DNA of 64,000 nt, taken from positions 19,554-83,553 of the forward strand of contig JAAMXP010002084.1 of the NCBI GenBank assembly GCA_019693395.1, read 5' to 3'. Position 1 is the stretch's first letter. Every line of letters begins with the position of its first letter. The notes beneath the pieces were generated by a model that was not told where the DNA came from, made no database searches, and saw only the letters and a program-made list of their open reading frames with translations. This stretch comes from Ettlia oleoabundans. Taxonomy: Eukaryota; Chlorophyta; Chlorophyceae; Chlamydomonadales. The translations under genes and the position numbers were made by a program. This document shows, piece by piece, positions 24,201 through 34,725 of this stretch.

Positions 24201-24951
24201 GGGGACAGAAGATTGAGTTGTGTGGGCGGCATGACCCGTACCCCCAACCGCAGCACGCCTGGCGGCGGCGGCAAGGGCGGTGGTGGTGGCGGCGGTTTGG
24301 GAGCACTGCGCACTGGTGGGTGCTGCTGCTCGTGTAACCCGCATGGAACCGGGGTGGGGACCGCTCTGCCTACCGGCTGCTCCAAATCCACAGAGCGGCT
24401 GGTGCCCGGCGTTCTGCAGGCATCGTAGAATGCCCCACTTCCTTCCAATATCGACACTGCAACAACAAACCAAGATGCGTACGTTTGTCAGTACAAGTTA
24501 TTGGTTGCAGGAGTCAATGGCGAACTACCGCCACGTCATTGATCCCCTGTCCAAGGCGAATTGCTTAGCACCCACCTGGCGACCACTGCGCCCGTTTACC
24601 AATGCGAGGACTGCCGTCGGCCTCCTCAGCTGAATCCTCATGTCCCAGCCGCTGCCGCGCGAATCCTCCTTTGCGCTGGGGAGCGCACTGGCCACCACTC
24701 TCGCCAGCTGCAGGGGCCGCTCGTGGGGTGTCCCCCTGGCTGCCGCCGGTCAGCTGAAGAAAACGGCACAGCCGCTGCGCTCTGGCCTCCTGCAACTGCT
24801 TCTTGAGCCGGTGTCCCTGGCTGTAGAGCTCCGCTTCGTCGGGCGCTCCCGTGCTATTGTCAGCCAGACCTCCCGGGCGGCCATTGCAGCTGTCCTTCAC
24901 GACACTGAGGAGTCTAGCTAAGTCCGTTACGGCCCTTCCAGGCTCCTCCAT
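21296..24951 (-). CDS. formin (FH1-FH2 actin nucleator)
   Basis: Minus-strand exons 24951-24600, 24456-23791, 23635-23097, 22856-22695, 22480-22199, 21960-21907 and 21754-21296 give 837 aa. Residues about 160-340 are the FH1 region with many runs of 6-8 prolines, the profilin-binding sites. The FH2 domain follows: the start RRPIHLDGVF, the KAVNIEILMRKM block, then the lasso/core signature RLGNTLNAG with IRLASLKKLADTKS and TTLMHYLV. The C-terminus is a Q/E/A-rich coiled coil. Formins nucleate and elongate unbranched actin filaments. No signal peptide, transmembrane, PTEN or GBD domain is visible, unlike plant class I or II formins. The start is the first ATG after an in-frame upstream stop. 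The short 54-nt exon (21960-21907) was set by phase and by WTFAELEAQ matching the FH2 C-terminal region. Confidence 0.9.
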
Positions 24952-25266
24952 AGCCAGGCGGCGGCTCAGACCATCTTCGCCCAACGGTTTGCGTTTTGAA
25001 ACGGCCGCAGGGCGTCAGCGCGTGTCTGCGAGTATGAGGCAACAATGACGAACCAAAGCGTCCAGATTGCGAGTAGTGAACCCTGAGGAAACGCACGGGC
25101 AGCAGGCATCTCATGAGCCTGCACCGCCACGGCCGTTGTTGAGTCTCGAATGAGCTGTCAGTGGGCCAGTCCTGCCGACACGAACCATTCCAACAACCTA
25201 GTTGTGACGTTTACAATGCCTGATGGCATTGTCGTAACGTTGGAAACATTAAAGAAATGCAGCCCA
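24952..25266. other. intergenic between IFT54 and formin (both minus)
   Basis: 315 bases. A TGTAA motif on the minus strand at 25211-25215 lies ~52 bases after the IFT54 stop. The rest would be the formin promoter; no motif identified. Confidence 0.5.
25211..25215 (-). promoter_or_regulatory. TGTAA polyadenylation-like signal for IFT54
   Basis: Green-algal polyadenylation motif at a fitting distance from the stop codon at 25267. Confidence 0.4.
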
Positions 25267-26486
25267 TCATATGCGCTGCGCCGCCGCTGCTGCCAGCCGG
25301 CGCCGGGTTGCTGCGACTGCGTCCTCTAGGTTTGCCACTGCTTTTTGGCTTGCAGCCGCAGCCTCGTCCTCTGCCCGTGCCTCCAGCTCCAATCGAGCTG
25401 CCAGCTTGTCAGCCTCCTTGCCCCAGGCACATGCCTCCGCAGCTATGACATGTGCACTGCTGTGCAGCGCCTGGAGGCACTTGGCCAGCACCGCCGCGTC
25501 CTGAACAGAGATCATGGAATGCAGCAAATCCGGTGATGAGTACAGAACTAAATTGCTAGCGATCAGCAGGAAACGTGCCTCTTACCGCAGCAGTGCTGGT
25601 TGGCGTGGCCTGTCAGCCGCAGCACCAGTCCCTGCTAGCCTCACCTGTGCGATGGCCTGCACCTTGCCACACTGCGCCCAGGCCACGCTGCCTCCGGGAG
25701 CTGCATTGGCGGCTGTCAACACCTGTCGTGCGTCCTCCACTTTGCGGCTGAGGGCGGGAAGCAAGTTTTCCAGCCTGGCGAACACCAAAAGTGCCGCATC
25801 CTCTCCACCATCACCCCCTGTTGCTGCCTGACCCTGCATCTTGCCTGACGCTCCGGGGCCGGTACTGCTGTTGGCTGCTGTGCTGGCCGCTGCCTGACGG
25901 CGCAGCACTTCCTGCACCGCCGCAGAGCCATCACCCTTCTGCGCTGCTGCCGCCAGCATCTGCAGCATGGTGTTGGTGGCCTCTGGCTCCAGCCCTGCAA
26001 CAATCTGCAATGGCATTTGAGAAGGGTGTGGGCGGTAGCGTTAAGCAGGCTGTCATACGTCCCAGCTAACATGGCGAGCCTAACACTGGCCCCGGTCTCC
26101 ACCCACAGACCTTTGAGGGGCGAGCAGATACCGGCTGGCCAAGCACTGCAGTTATGATGTCTACCAGCTTCTGCAAGTAGGCCAGCTTGGCCTCCTTGTC
26201 CTGCATGTTGGCGCAGTCGTTTTGTTGAGGGTTCTGAATAGCAGCAGCGACTGTGGGACTCGGCGGGACTGCAGGGTGCGGCGGCGGCAACTGTTCACAC
26301 CATGGAGCGCGCATCCTGCTCGGCGTCCGTGAAGAGTCCAGGAGCAAAATCCGTAGATAGCTGCACTTCCGATACGACGTCGTGCAGGAAGCGAAATGGG
26401 GGTCGTCCAAGCAGCTCCTGAGTCAATTTAGGCTGCCCGGAAGGCAGCACTGGCTGCAATGACGCAATTGTGTCCTGCCAGGCCAT
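25267..26486 (-). CDS. IFT54: intraflagellar transport protein IFT54 (TRAF3IP1/DYF-11 family)
   Basis: Minus-strand exons 26486-26301, 26200-26111, 26004-25645 and 25500-25267 join in phase 0 to 289 aa. The N-terminal CH-like domain is well kept: LTQELLGRPPFRFLHDVVSE, then DKEAKLAYLQKLVDIITAVL, then VAGLEPEATNTMLQMLA. This order is diagnostic for MIP-T3/IFT54, an IFT-B subunit that binds tubulin and kinesin-II in cilia. The C-terminal half is Ala-rich coiled coil, as in the family. The protein is shorter than typical members because the central lysine-rich region is almost absent; that basic stretch binds microtubules in animals. The presence of the gene implies that the alga makes, or recently made, flagellated cells, or that the protein has another role. 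No other cilia gene is in the window. Confidence 0.88.
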
Positions 26487-27522
26487 CGTATGGAGCCTAC
26501 TCGACAGCGGGAGCGCTAGTCAACATGTTGGGCCACCCCCGCTGGCGCCACGTGCGCAAGCGGGCGCGCCAAAGTGCTGGGCTTGGAGGGCGAGTATGGT
26601 TTCTTCTAAACAGCGCTGCATTATGCAGGTCAAGGCGTGAAGAAATGCATCAGGAAAATGTATCCTATCTGTTGACATCAACAACAACGTGCGCATGATG
26701 CTTCCCCTTTGCAGCACTGCTGATGGAGCACTGCTGCCAATTCTGCACTACACTGAAGCGAAGAGCCAGATAATTCTAACTGAAGCAGCCATATGGCTGA
26801 CTGTGCAGCGAATACAAGTTGGCACATCGCACAACGAGATCATCGTGTCAACTGGGGTTCATGGGTGGAATGCACCCTGGGTAAAATTCCACAGGGAGCT
26901 GCCAGAACATGCCCGGACATTGACTGCGGTGAAAGCTGCATGTTGACAACAGCAGGGAGCCCAGTTGGTTGTTATGGTACAGCGACATACATGCAAAGAC
27001 CATGTTACAACACAAGATTGGCAGCACAACTCAACTGTGTCGCTTCATTAAAAGTGCCTGAGCACACATTATGTTCCACTGCAGGTTGTGCTGGGCAAGA
27101 TGCTTCAAGTGGGAAAATGCGGCTCATGAAAGACTGCAAACCTTGGTGCAGGGGGCATAGAGCAAGCATCCAAGGCTGTGCATCGACCTGTGCAAGAAGT
27201 GGATAGGTGAAGAAGGACAGAAGCAGGGATGCCTAGGCTGGTGTGTGTAAGCGAGTGTCAAACATGCTTTCCGACCGCCCCAAATATGCCGAGGCTACAG
27301 AAACTTGCTGGGATGCCGGTGCTTTTGATTCTGCCGCCAAACGCATATAAATGCTGCACCAGTCTTCCAACATTTCAGCTGGAGGTCTCTGGGTCTACCG
27401 CAGTGGTTGACGCATTGCCCAGTGAAAAACATCTGTGCATGCCACGGCATGCCAGCTATGCTTATAACATGCACCTGGCCTTCAATGCGCAGCACAGCAT
27501 GGCTGAGTGCGGCTGGTTGCAG
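26487..27522. other. intergenic, 1.0 kb
   Basis: AT-richer than the flanking genes. Short open frames on both strands have no recognisable domain and no consistent splice chain. It contains the IFT54 promoter. Confidence 0.5.
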
Positions 27523-27712
27523 TAAATTACAGCTGCTGGGAATCTGCTGCCTTCACGGCACCCTGCTGACCGTGACTGGTGGCCTGCTGACTGCCGCAGC
27601 TGTGGTGGCAGTTGGCGTGAAGGGCGCCATGTCCTGCTGCGTGCTGCGGCTGATTGGCGAGTGCATGGAGCGGCATGGGTCGTCCAGCCTGCAGCAAGTC
27701 GCAAAACAAATG
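27523..27712 (+). pseudogene. isolated exon resembling an amino-acid transporter TM segment
   Basis: After an acceptor-like TTGCAG (27522) the frame reads a long hydrophobic helix (HGTLLTVTGGLLTAAAVVAV) followed by CCVLRLIGECMERHGSSSLQ and ends at a good donor (ATG|GTAAGA). The pattern is like a TM helix plus the RLxxxCxxRHG loop of AAAP/SLC38-type transporters. I find no other transporter exon on the plus strand on either side, so this may be a gene remnant or a displaced exon. It starts with one base that would complete an AG-ending codon, which matches the open splice phase of the minus-strand exons at 27946-28505. Alternatively it could be an exon of an unannotated short gene. Low certainty. 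Confidence 0.4.
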
Positions 27713-27945
27713 GTAAGATGCATAAATCCACAGCATTGCATGGCATGTAGCACCTAATTGATACACTCTGCCAATGCCGTAACACACGGCCCCTACTATG
27801 AGCCTACTAGGAGCACTTTTGTAAAGGAACCGATCCGGGGGTCAGCCATCCACGCTGGCGCAAAGCTAAACCTTGCTGCAATTGCTGCATAGGAAGGCAA
27901 GCACATGGCCCGCATTCGAAAGCGAGTCCAACAGTTTTCCCGCAC

Positions 27946-28505
27946 CTGAAGGAGCCATGCCGCCAGCTCTCCTGGTCCACCTCGTCAGGCCGCAAGTTCA
28001 GCGAGGCAGATGGCATACGCGCAAACCTGCGCACCAGCAGACAGAAAATTGTCAAGCCACGCAGCTTGCAGGATGCAGCTGCACCAGGAACAGTGCTGGA
28101 ACTTGCAGCAGCCATGGACGAAGAATGACAGCATGATGCTCAACACGTACAAACACAGCTACAGATAAGCTCACCACTTCTCTTTGGCGTCCAGGGGCGC
28201 CATCTCATCATCACTATCTCCGAATTTGAATGCGAGCTTTGGTGCTGCAGGATAACCATGGCAACTTTAGGCGTTGAATGCGGCAAGCCAGTGGCAAACA
28301 TTGATAGCGCATAAATGATGGGCTTCGGAGCCATGCACAGACCTGGGCGAGGTGACGTGGCGCGTGGGCTTCCTGGACGGGGAGAGGAAGGCGCGGAACC
28401 GCCCCTGCTGCTGGAGGCACGTGAGAGGTAGCGCTGCACTGTGGATGCCCCATGCATAGGGGGCGGCGCAGAAGTGCGGCTGTGCGGCGCCGCAGTCTTG
28501 TCCAT
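27946..28505 (-). pseudogene. N-terminal exons of a transporter-like gene without downstream exons
   Basis: Exons 28505-28343, 28244-28175 and 28026-27946 splice cleanly into ~104 residues: a Ser/Pro/Arg-rich start (MDKTAAPHSRTSAPPP), then FKFGDSDDEMAPLDAKEKW and SASLNLRPDEVDQESWRHGS. It resembles the soluble N-terminal tail that precedes TM1 in some algal AAAP transporters, but that is inference. The last exon ends at a normal donor (TTCAG|GTGCGG) in phase 2, yet no membrane exon follows on this strand. Without splicing, the frame would run to a stop at 27807 with no hydrophobic segment. The regular splicing says the exons are or were real; the missing 3' part suggests rearrangement or an assembly inversion. 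Confidence 0.45.
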
Positions 28506-29215
28506 GTCATTGCTGCAGGCAGGCAGGCAGCCAAGCCGGACCGCGACAGATGCCAAGCAAGAGTGAGGAATTGGGCAGGATCACTGCCAAAAGGATGGCT
28601 CAGTTGGTCAAGGTCCACATGGCTGCAGGCCAGCGGATGTATGTACTGCAGAGCCACGCTGCTCAAATGCAATCCGCCACTGCGCTTCTTAACCGCTGAT
28701 ACGCTATGCTTGCCATGTGTGGCACTCTTCATCACGTGAAGAACTTGACAGTGAGCTGCGTTTAACGGTGCGGGCATAACACGGGTCTTTGTAATCATCA
28801 AAACCTGCGTTGCACTCAAGAGAGGCACACAAGACACGCATCGGCCGGTGGGGCGGGCGGGCAGTCACACGCCACCGCTTTACAGCCGCAGCCTGTCTCG
28901 GAACGTCATTGGCACGCCTTCCGAGATCGCTTTCGTCATGAAGATGCTTTCAGGGTGCACCTTTGGGAACTGCCCCCGGAGTCCTTGCGTCCCACCCGCT
29001 CGTTAGTGAACCCATGACGGTACAGTGTTGATTGGACGCTGAAATGACCGCAACTGGCCCAAGAGCCAAGTTAGAACGTGCACGAAGGCGGATTCCCGGT
29101 TTTAAGCCCGGCGTGGCGCGCTGCTGCGCCGAGCGCAGCATGGACACGTTGCTGGCTGTATGTAATAATCTATGCTTTAGCGCGGTTCAATACTAATATT
29201 CAATCGGGTGCTGTA
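28506..29215. other. intergenic, divergent
   Basis: 710 bases between the minus-strand fragment and the isochorismatase gene. One long minus frame (28837-28214) is read-through of the fragment's exon. No motif, RNA or repeat identified. Confidence 0.5.
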
Positions 29216-31266
29216 ATGGCCAGCGCTGCTGCGCTGAGGGTGAGTGCCATCGCCAGACACCTTCTGCAGTCGCCGGCTGCCGGCTGTATCCAGTCCAGAC
29301 TCACGACAGGTGAACTGAACGCTTATTGACAGTCGTGCGCTGCAAGGAAGCCCTTGGCGAATCACCATTCGGTTCAGGGTTTGCCTGCCCTGCACCCAGC
29401 TCGTACTCAATGGATTGACCCGCCCTGCAGTGCGCACGATGGCCGCGGCTGCCTACAACTTCCGCAGCGTGGGCAAGCTGGCGGCGGAGGAGACGGCGCT
29501 GCTAGTGTGCGATGTCCAGGAGCGCTTCCGCCCCATCATCGCTGGCTTCCCAGCAGTGATAGACACCAGCAAGCGCATGGTGGGTGTCAGGGTGTTTAAC
29601 AAACTTCAGTCTCAGGGGCGGTGATGCGTCGTCCCAGTTTGTATGTGAGCGCAACCGACGAACCTTCTATGCTTGTACTCTCAATGCCGCTGAAGCACAG
29701 CTGCTGGTAATCATACCAATGCTGCTGCATATACCTTGTTGTCGTCTAGGGTGTTCTGACATGAAAAAGCCTGATGAAGTGATGCCTTTCCTGAGGTGTT
29801 GGATGTCACAGTGCCTGCTCCCCATCAGCACCCTCACATCCAGCAAATTGTCCGGGCTTCCATCCCTCAGGTTTTGGACTGCACTTGACCACAGTGGTAT
29901 GCTTCACACTCTAGATCACACTAGGTTACAATCTACAAACCTTGTAGCTGCCCTCCCATGCGTGCGCTGGTGGCTGCAGCTACGCGCCGCGGCGGCGTTA
30001 CAGCTGCCCGTAATTGTCTCAGAGCAGTACCCCAAGGCCCTGGGCAATACGGTGGAGGAACTGCAGGAATTCATTCCCAAGGAGGCTCCAGGTGCGCATG
30101 TGTACTGGTTTGCTAGGGCACCGTGCAGAATCGATGTTTTGTTGCGGTGCTGGTGGGCACAGTGGCGCTGACACCGCTGGCTGACGGAAAATTGGGCCTA
30201 AAAGTAGCAGATTGATGGCTGCTTTGAATGTTGCAAGCTGCGAACTCTCTCTCTCTCTCCAGCAGCCTGTGCTGAGCATGCTTTGTTTGCTTGGTGTTGC
30301 TGCATGGCTGCCACTCTGCAATTCACTGCCACGCATGCCTGCATTTGTCTTCTCGACGCTGACTGTTCATCGGTGGGAGGCCTATACACAGCACCTGCCG
30401 TGCTTGCAGTGGTGGCCAAGACTCTGTTTAGCATGTGCACAGACGAAGTGAACGCTGCAATTGAAGCACTGCCAGCAGTCAAGAAGGTGCTGATTGTAGG
30501 CATCGAGACGCATGTGTGCGTGCTGCAGACCACGCTGGACCTGCTAGGTAGGCCAGGGCTGGGTGGATGTCAGAAAAGTGGGGTGCCCTGTGCTGATTTG
30601 CATCGCTTTGATAAAATCAAGGTTTGCAGGGCAGGGCATGGTACTGGACTGGCAGCATGCCTCAAGATTAGCTTCTTTACCTGTTACTCTGGCAAATTGT
30701 GATGCTCAGCAGCAGCCGACTACAGTGAAAGGTTGGCTCTAGCTGAGATGCAGCAGTTCAACACCTCTCACCCGCAGTTTTGCCGAGGTTGCCTGCTGTT
30801 TCAGGCTTAGTTTACCCTGTCGTAGACCATTTGTCGTGCATGGCACAGTGCTGCTGACCCCTTCCTCTTGACCTGCCAGACCAGCCCCTGCCCACCATGA
30901 CATGCATACTGCAGAACGCGGCTATGAGGTGCATGTCATTGTGGATGGTGTGAGCAGCCAGCGCCTGGGTGACCGCTCAGCAGCGCTTCAGCGTCTGGCG
31001 CAATCTGGTGCCTTCTTGTCCACCTCAGGTGAGCGGCGAGCTTGGCGAGTCACAAGCAGGTGGGTTGCTTGTGGTCAATTAGGTTTGTGTCTGGCAATCC
31101 ATGCACGTGACCTGCTACTTGCCTGATGCTACCCTTTGGCTCTTCTCCTGTCTGTTTGGCAGAGATGGTGTGCTTCCAAATGTTGAAGAACACAAGCCAC
31201 CCAGCTTTCAAGGCCATCTCTGCGCTAGCGAAAGAGGCCCGTCCCGAACAGCTGCCTCCCGCATGA
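29216..31266 (+). CDS. isochorismatase-fold hydrolase, organelle-targeted
   Basis: Exons 29216-29309, 29431-29579, 29980-30091, 30410-30547, 30915-31028 and 31163-31266 give 236 aa. The first ~40 residues are Ala/Arg/Ser-rich with no acid, typical of a mitochondrial or plastid transit peptide. The domain has the catalytic Asp in LLVCDVQERF, the LQLPVIVSEQYPKALG block carrying the likely Lys, and the Cys nucleophile in the IVGIETHVCVLQT loop, followed by GYEVHVIVDGVSS. This matches the ISOC1/ISOC2 branch rather than true isochorismatases or nicotinamidases. The substrate is unknown for the branch. All phases agree. Confidence 0.88.
30247..30260 (+). repeat. short CT repeat
   Basis: A CTCTCT run inside the third isochorismatase intron; it may act as part of a pyrimidine tract. 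Confidence 0.6.
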
Positions 31267-31785
31267 ACCACAGGAGTGCCGTCCCCACCTGTACAACACC
31301 ACGTTAATAACTGTGCTTTAAGCTTTCTATTGCGCTGCTGACTGCTGCGTTTTTGTTGCAAGGAATACATTCGTGTGGAAGAATGATCAGTGAAAAGGCC
31401 CACTGACAACGGTTGAAAGCAAGTCACCTCAACAAAATGCGAAAGCAACGAGCAGAGAGAAAGGGTGCAAAGTGCACTACTGGTACAGGGAACGCAGTTG
31501 AGTACAAATGCCTGAGAAAGGCAAACAATGAGAGGCACGCAAAATTGAGACAAGCGTCACTGCTCAAGTGGCAACAATGCGCTGCCCGGCATTGTAGGCA
31601 GCAGGCAAACAATGGTTTCAGCAAGGCTGCAAGAATGGTGTTATCGGGTGGCATGAAGAGGGGCACATGCATCAGGTTGACGCATGCACATACGCCAACA
31701 TGGCAGGGACAAAGCAGAACAGGTGTTGTAGTTGATGCAGGGAGGCTAGCACCCATATTTCGCTCAGACTGCCCTCAAAAGCAGA
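31267..31785. other. convergent intergenic region
   Basis: 519 bases between two 3' ends. The sequence is A-rich on plus, consistent with UTRs. No gene seen. Confidence 0.5.
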
Positions 31786-34345
31786 TCAGTCATCGTCATC
31801 AAAAGTGGCGTTGGTGAGCCGTCGCCTGGGCGGTGCTTTGCCCACGAACTTGGTACCCAAGTCCATGTGCTCGGAGCCGCGGTTGGCAAACAGTCTCCTG
31901 CAGGTCAGGATGAGCGAGAAAGGAACGTTCAAACACGTGCAGGCAGGGCTCAGGCACCACTAAGGCTGCACCGCGGCATAGGAGATGTGCGAAGCGTGCT
32001 TGGTGCACCAGGTAGTGTCGCCTTGAAGTCTTCTGCCGCGCAAACCAACACAGCATGCCATGTAGGTCAACTGCAACCCATCAAATTTAAATGTTGGCTG
32101 TTGTCTGCTACTGCACCTTACCTCCCATCCACCCCACCCACCTGATGTTGTAGACTGATAGCTCCCGCATGTTTGCGCATGTGAGGTCGGCGTTCTTCAG
32201 GTCAAACGCTTTGTGCATGCCCAGCAGCGCTACCGCCTTCATCGTGCAATTGTGTGCAGCTGCAGGCAGGCAGGCAGAGCAGGGCAGGGGCGGCATAATT
32301 AAATGGCCTGGCATGCATGCACAGACTGGCAATCTCACCAGTCATGCACCGAAATGAAGAAGCTTGCTGCCATGACGCTATGCAGCCTGCCTTGCCGCAC
32401 CTGTGATGGAGGTAGGGCAGGCGGCAAACACGACGCACTGATTGGGGGGCCGCCCCAGCTTGATGGCTGCCGATAAGTACCGCTGTGCGATGGTCTCCAT
32501 GTCGTCATCAGCTGCAGCGGAAATGCAAGCGTGCAGCGTTTCCAGCCAGGCGGTTGTGAGGACCGTGCAATGCACCAGCGACTTGCAGTCCAGTGCTCAA
32601 TGCAGCTGTATTATGGGTAGACGCTGGGCCTTCCTTATTGCGACTAGCTCCTATGTTCAAACCACGAACCCAATGTCCAGTAACAAGCAAAAGACCATGC
32701 AGCGTACATCATACCCAGCTTTGGTCAGCAAGAAATGCATGTGAAAGGTGTTGGCATACCCGTGACAAGGCAGGTGAAGAGCTGGCGCAGGCCCAGCCGG
32801 TCCAGCACCTCCCCGGTGGTGTGGCGGTCCATGGAGGTCACCAGCGCGCATGGCACCCGTGTCTTGCTCATCAACTGCAGCGACAGGCACGTGCCATAAA
32901 GTTGGTACGGGTGCGGCAGCCCTGAGCGCAATGCAGCTGGCAGGACAGCGTATATAAGTTTGTGGGCCCGTACCTAAGTGTTGCTCTTTGTTCACAGAAT
33001 TAACACCATGAGCCCACTGTATGCCAGCAGCGTCGGCCTGCCGTGTAGCATGCAGTGCAGGAGTGACTCAGGGCGGCAGCAATGGCCACCCACAACCTAC
33101 CTGCAGCCAATCCGCCACGCCATCCAGCGGCTGCGCCAGCTCCAGCAGCAACCGCCCATACTCACAGGCCACTAGCCAGGCCAGCTCCTGTGCCCGCCCC
33201 CAGTCCCGTGTCCACATCAGTACCTGCCAGTTGCAGACAGGTCCAATGGTGGATGGAAAGGCAAACAGCGAAATGAGCCAGTACATGAAGGTGGCAAAAA
33301 GCGTGCAGTGGTTAAACTTGCGCTGGCGGGACCGCTGGCCAGTGCCCACCACACATAGCGGCAGGTAGAACCACCTAATACAACTAGCCAAGTGGCAGCT
33401 ATGCCCTCCAGTGCCTCTACAGAGAGCAACGCAGCCTGGGACCACCTGCCAAGGGCTGCACATAAGCGGCAAAGGAGCATCAGCGCTCACATCTAGGACA
33501 GCCCGCTCTGGCCGTACATCATAAAGCTGCGGGCGCTCCATAGCAGGGAAGGGCAGGCCCTCTGCTTCGGCGACCTGCTGCCAAGCCTTGCGCTGCAGAT
33601 GCCGCGTGTCTGCAACAACGTTGTCCCAATTGAATATCAACCCAAAGGCCTCGTCCGGCCGCATGCTGTGCCTGCAAGTGTTACAGATGCAAAAGTGAGA
33701 GGTGGGTGCTGATGGCAATGCAGGTTGTACAAAAGCGAAAGTGAGACGTGGGTGCTGATGGCAATGCAGGTCAACATTGCTCCCCTTCCCAGTTCGTCTG
33801 CCCACGGTTCAGGGGCTACAACAGCACCTGCTGGGCCACTCTCACCTGATGCGCTGCTTGCCTTGAATCTTCATTTGCTCGTTTAGCGTATCCACGTCCA
33901 AGTGTGTGCGCTCGCCTGAAAGCCGGAACTGGATAAAGCCCTGCTAGGCGACAGCACAACAGTACAGTGAGTTACGCGATGTGGGCGAAGGGTAAGCAGG
34001 AGCACGCTTGGGTTAGCACGCTGTGGTCATCATTCAACACACCTCCCCGTACTCCGAGCCTGCACGGTCCGTGCTGCTGATGGCGTTGAGTAGATTACGC
34101 TCAGTGCCGTGCCGTTGACCGTCAAAGGGCCCTTTGCCACCACCGCTTCCGCTGCCGCTTGGGCCGTGGGCGCCGCCACCCCTGCCCGCCGCTGCTACTA
34201 TCAACGGTAACGCTCGCCGGCTTGCATTTGCAGGCCGAGACGCGCAAGGACAACTGCGAGCTTTGTGCGCCAACAGCCGCAACGCCCTTGGCAGGGTTTC
34301 GGCAGCTGCTGGGCCTGCGGGAAGGGCGCCCCCCGCTGCCTGCAT
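31786..34345 (-). CDS. plastid HAD-superfamily protein (PYRP2-like), degenerate active site
   Basis: Minus-strand exons 34345-34043, 33940-33846, 33671-33491, 33223-33101, 32973-32760, 32511-32401, 32259-32142 and 31897-31786 give 418 aa. The first ~60 residues form an A/R/S-rich chloroplast transit peptide. The HAD core follows, but motif I reads IFNWDNVVADT: the nucleophile Asp position is N147 while D149 is kept. Motif II is ALVTSMDR. Motif IV reads VVFAACPTS, where active relatives have the acidic pair. The sequence resembles the plant plastid protein related to pyrimidine phosphatase PYRP2 of riboflavin synthesis, including the C-terminal AD(L)...R-ELS block. Lack of the nucleophile suggests a regulatory or structural role, or an unusual mechanism. 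The fifth exon start uses a TAG acceptor, chosen because it alone keeps frame. Confidence 0.82.
33692..33770 (-). repeat. 33-base near-perfect direct duplication in HAD intron
   Basis: Copies at 33692-33724 and 33738-33770 differ at one position and share GTGGGTGCTGATGGCAATGC. They are 13 bases apart, inside the intron 33672-33845. Confidence 0.85.
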
Positions 34346-34725
34346 GCTGCGATGCAAGGTTCAGCAACTCGGCTGCACCGCAAAGGGCTTGTCAGAGCCA
34401 CAAAATCGCGAGGAAATCGTGAACCACCCAACCAAGTGTGACAAGATGTCCAGAAAAGGTCGTTAAAAATGCGCAGCTGAAGTACAGCCTTTAGATGGGC
34501 GTGGGGCACGGGATAGGTAGGGGAGCACAGAGCAGCGCACCTGCCAACTCAGCAGGAAACGGGAGGAGACGTTTGAACGCGTCCCTCGTGTCGGGCTGCT
34601 ATCTGGCTGGCTCCTTGATCGCCACAATTGACCAATTGTGTTTGCAACCACCCGTTGAGTTCTCCCGCTCCACTAGGTCCGCAACCGACGATCCAGCCGC
34701 CCCGCCCCGCTTGCCTTGGACCTGG
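34346..34725. other. divergent promoter, HAD protein / acyl-CoA dehydrogenase
   Basis: 380 bases between two start codons. The dehydrogenase frame is open upstream to 34495, so its N-terminus could be longer. No defined motif. Confidence 0.45.

Noticed and set aside
23732..24456. Possible stand-alone proline-rich gene
   Set aside because: It splices in phase to an FH2 domain downstream and to a start exon upstream, so it is the formin FH1 region.
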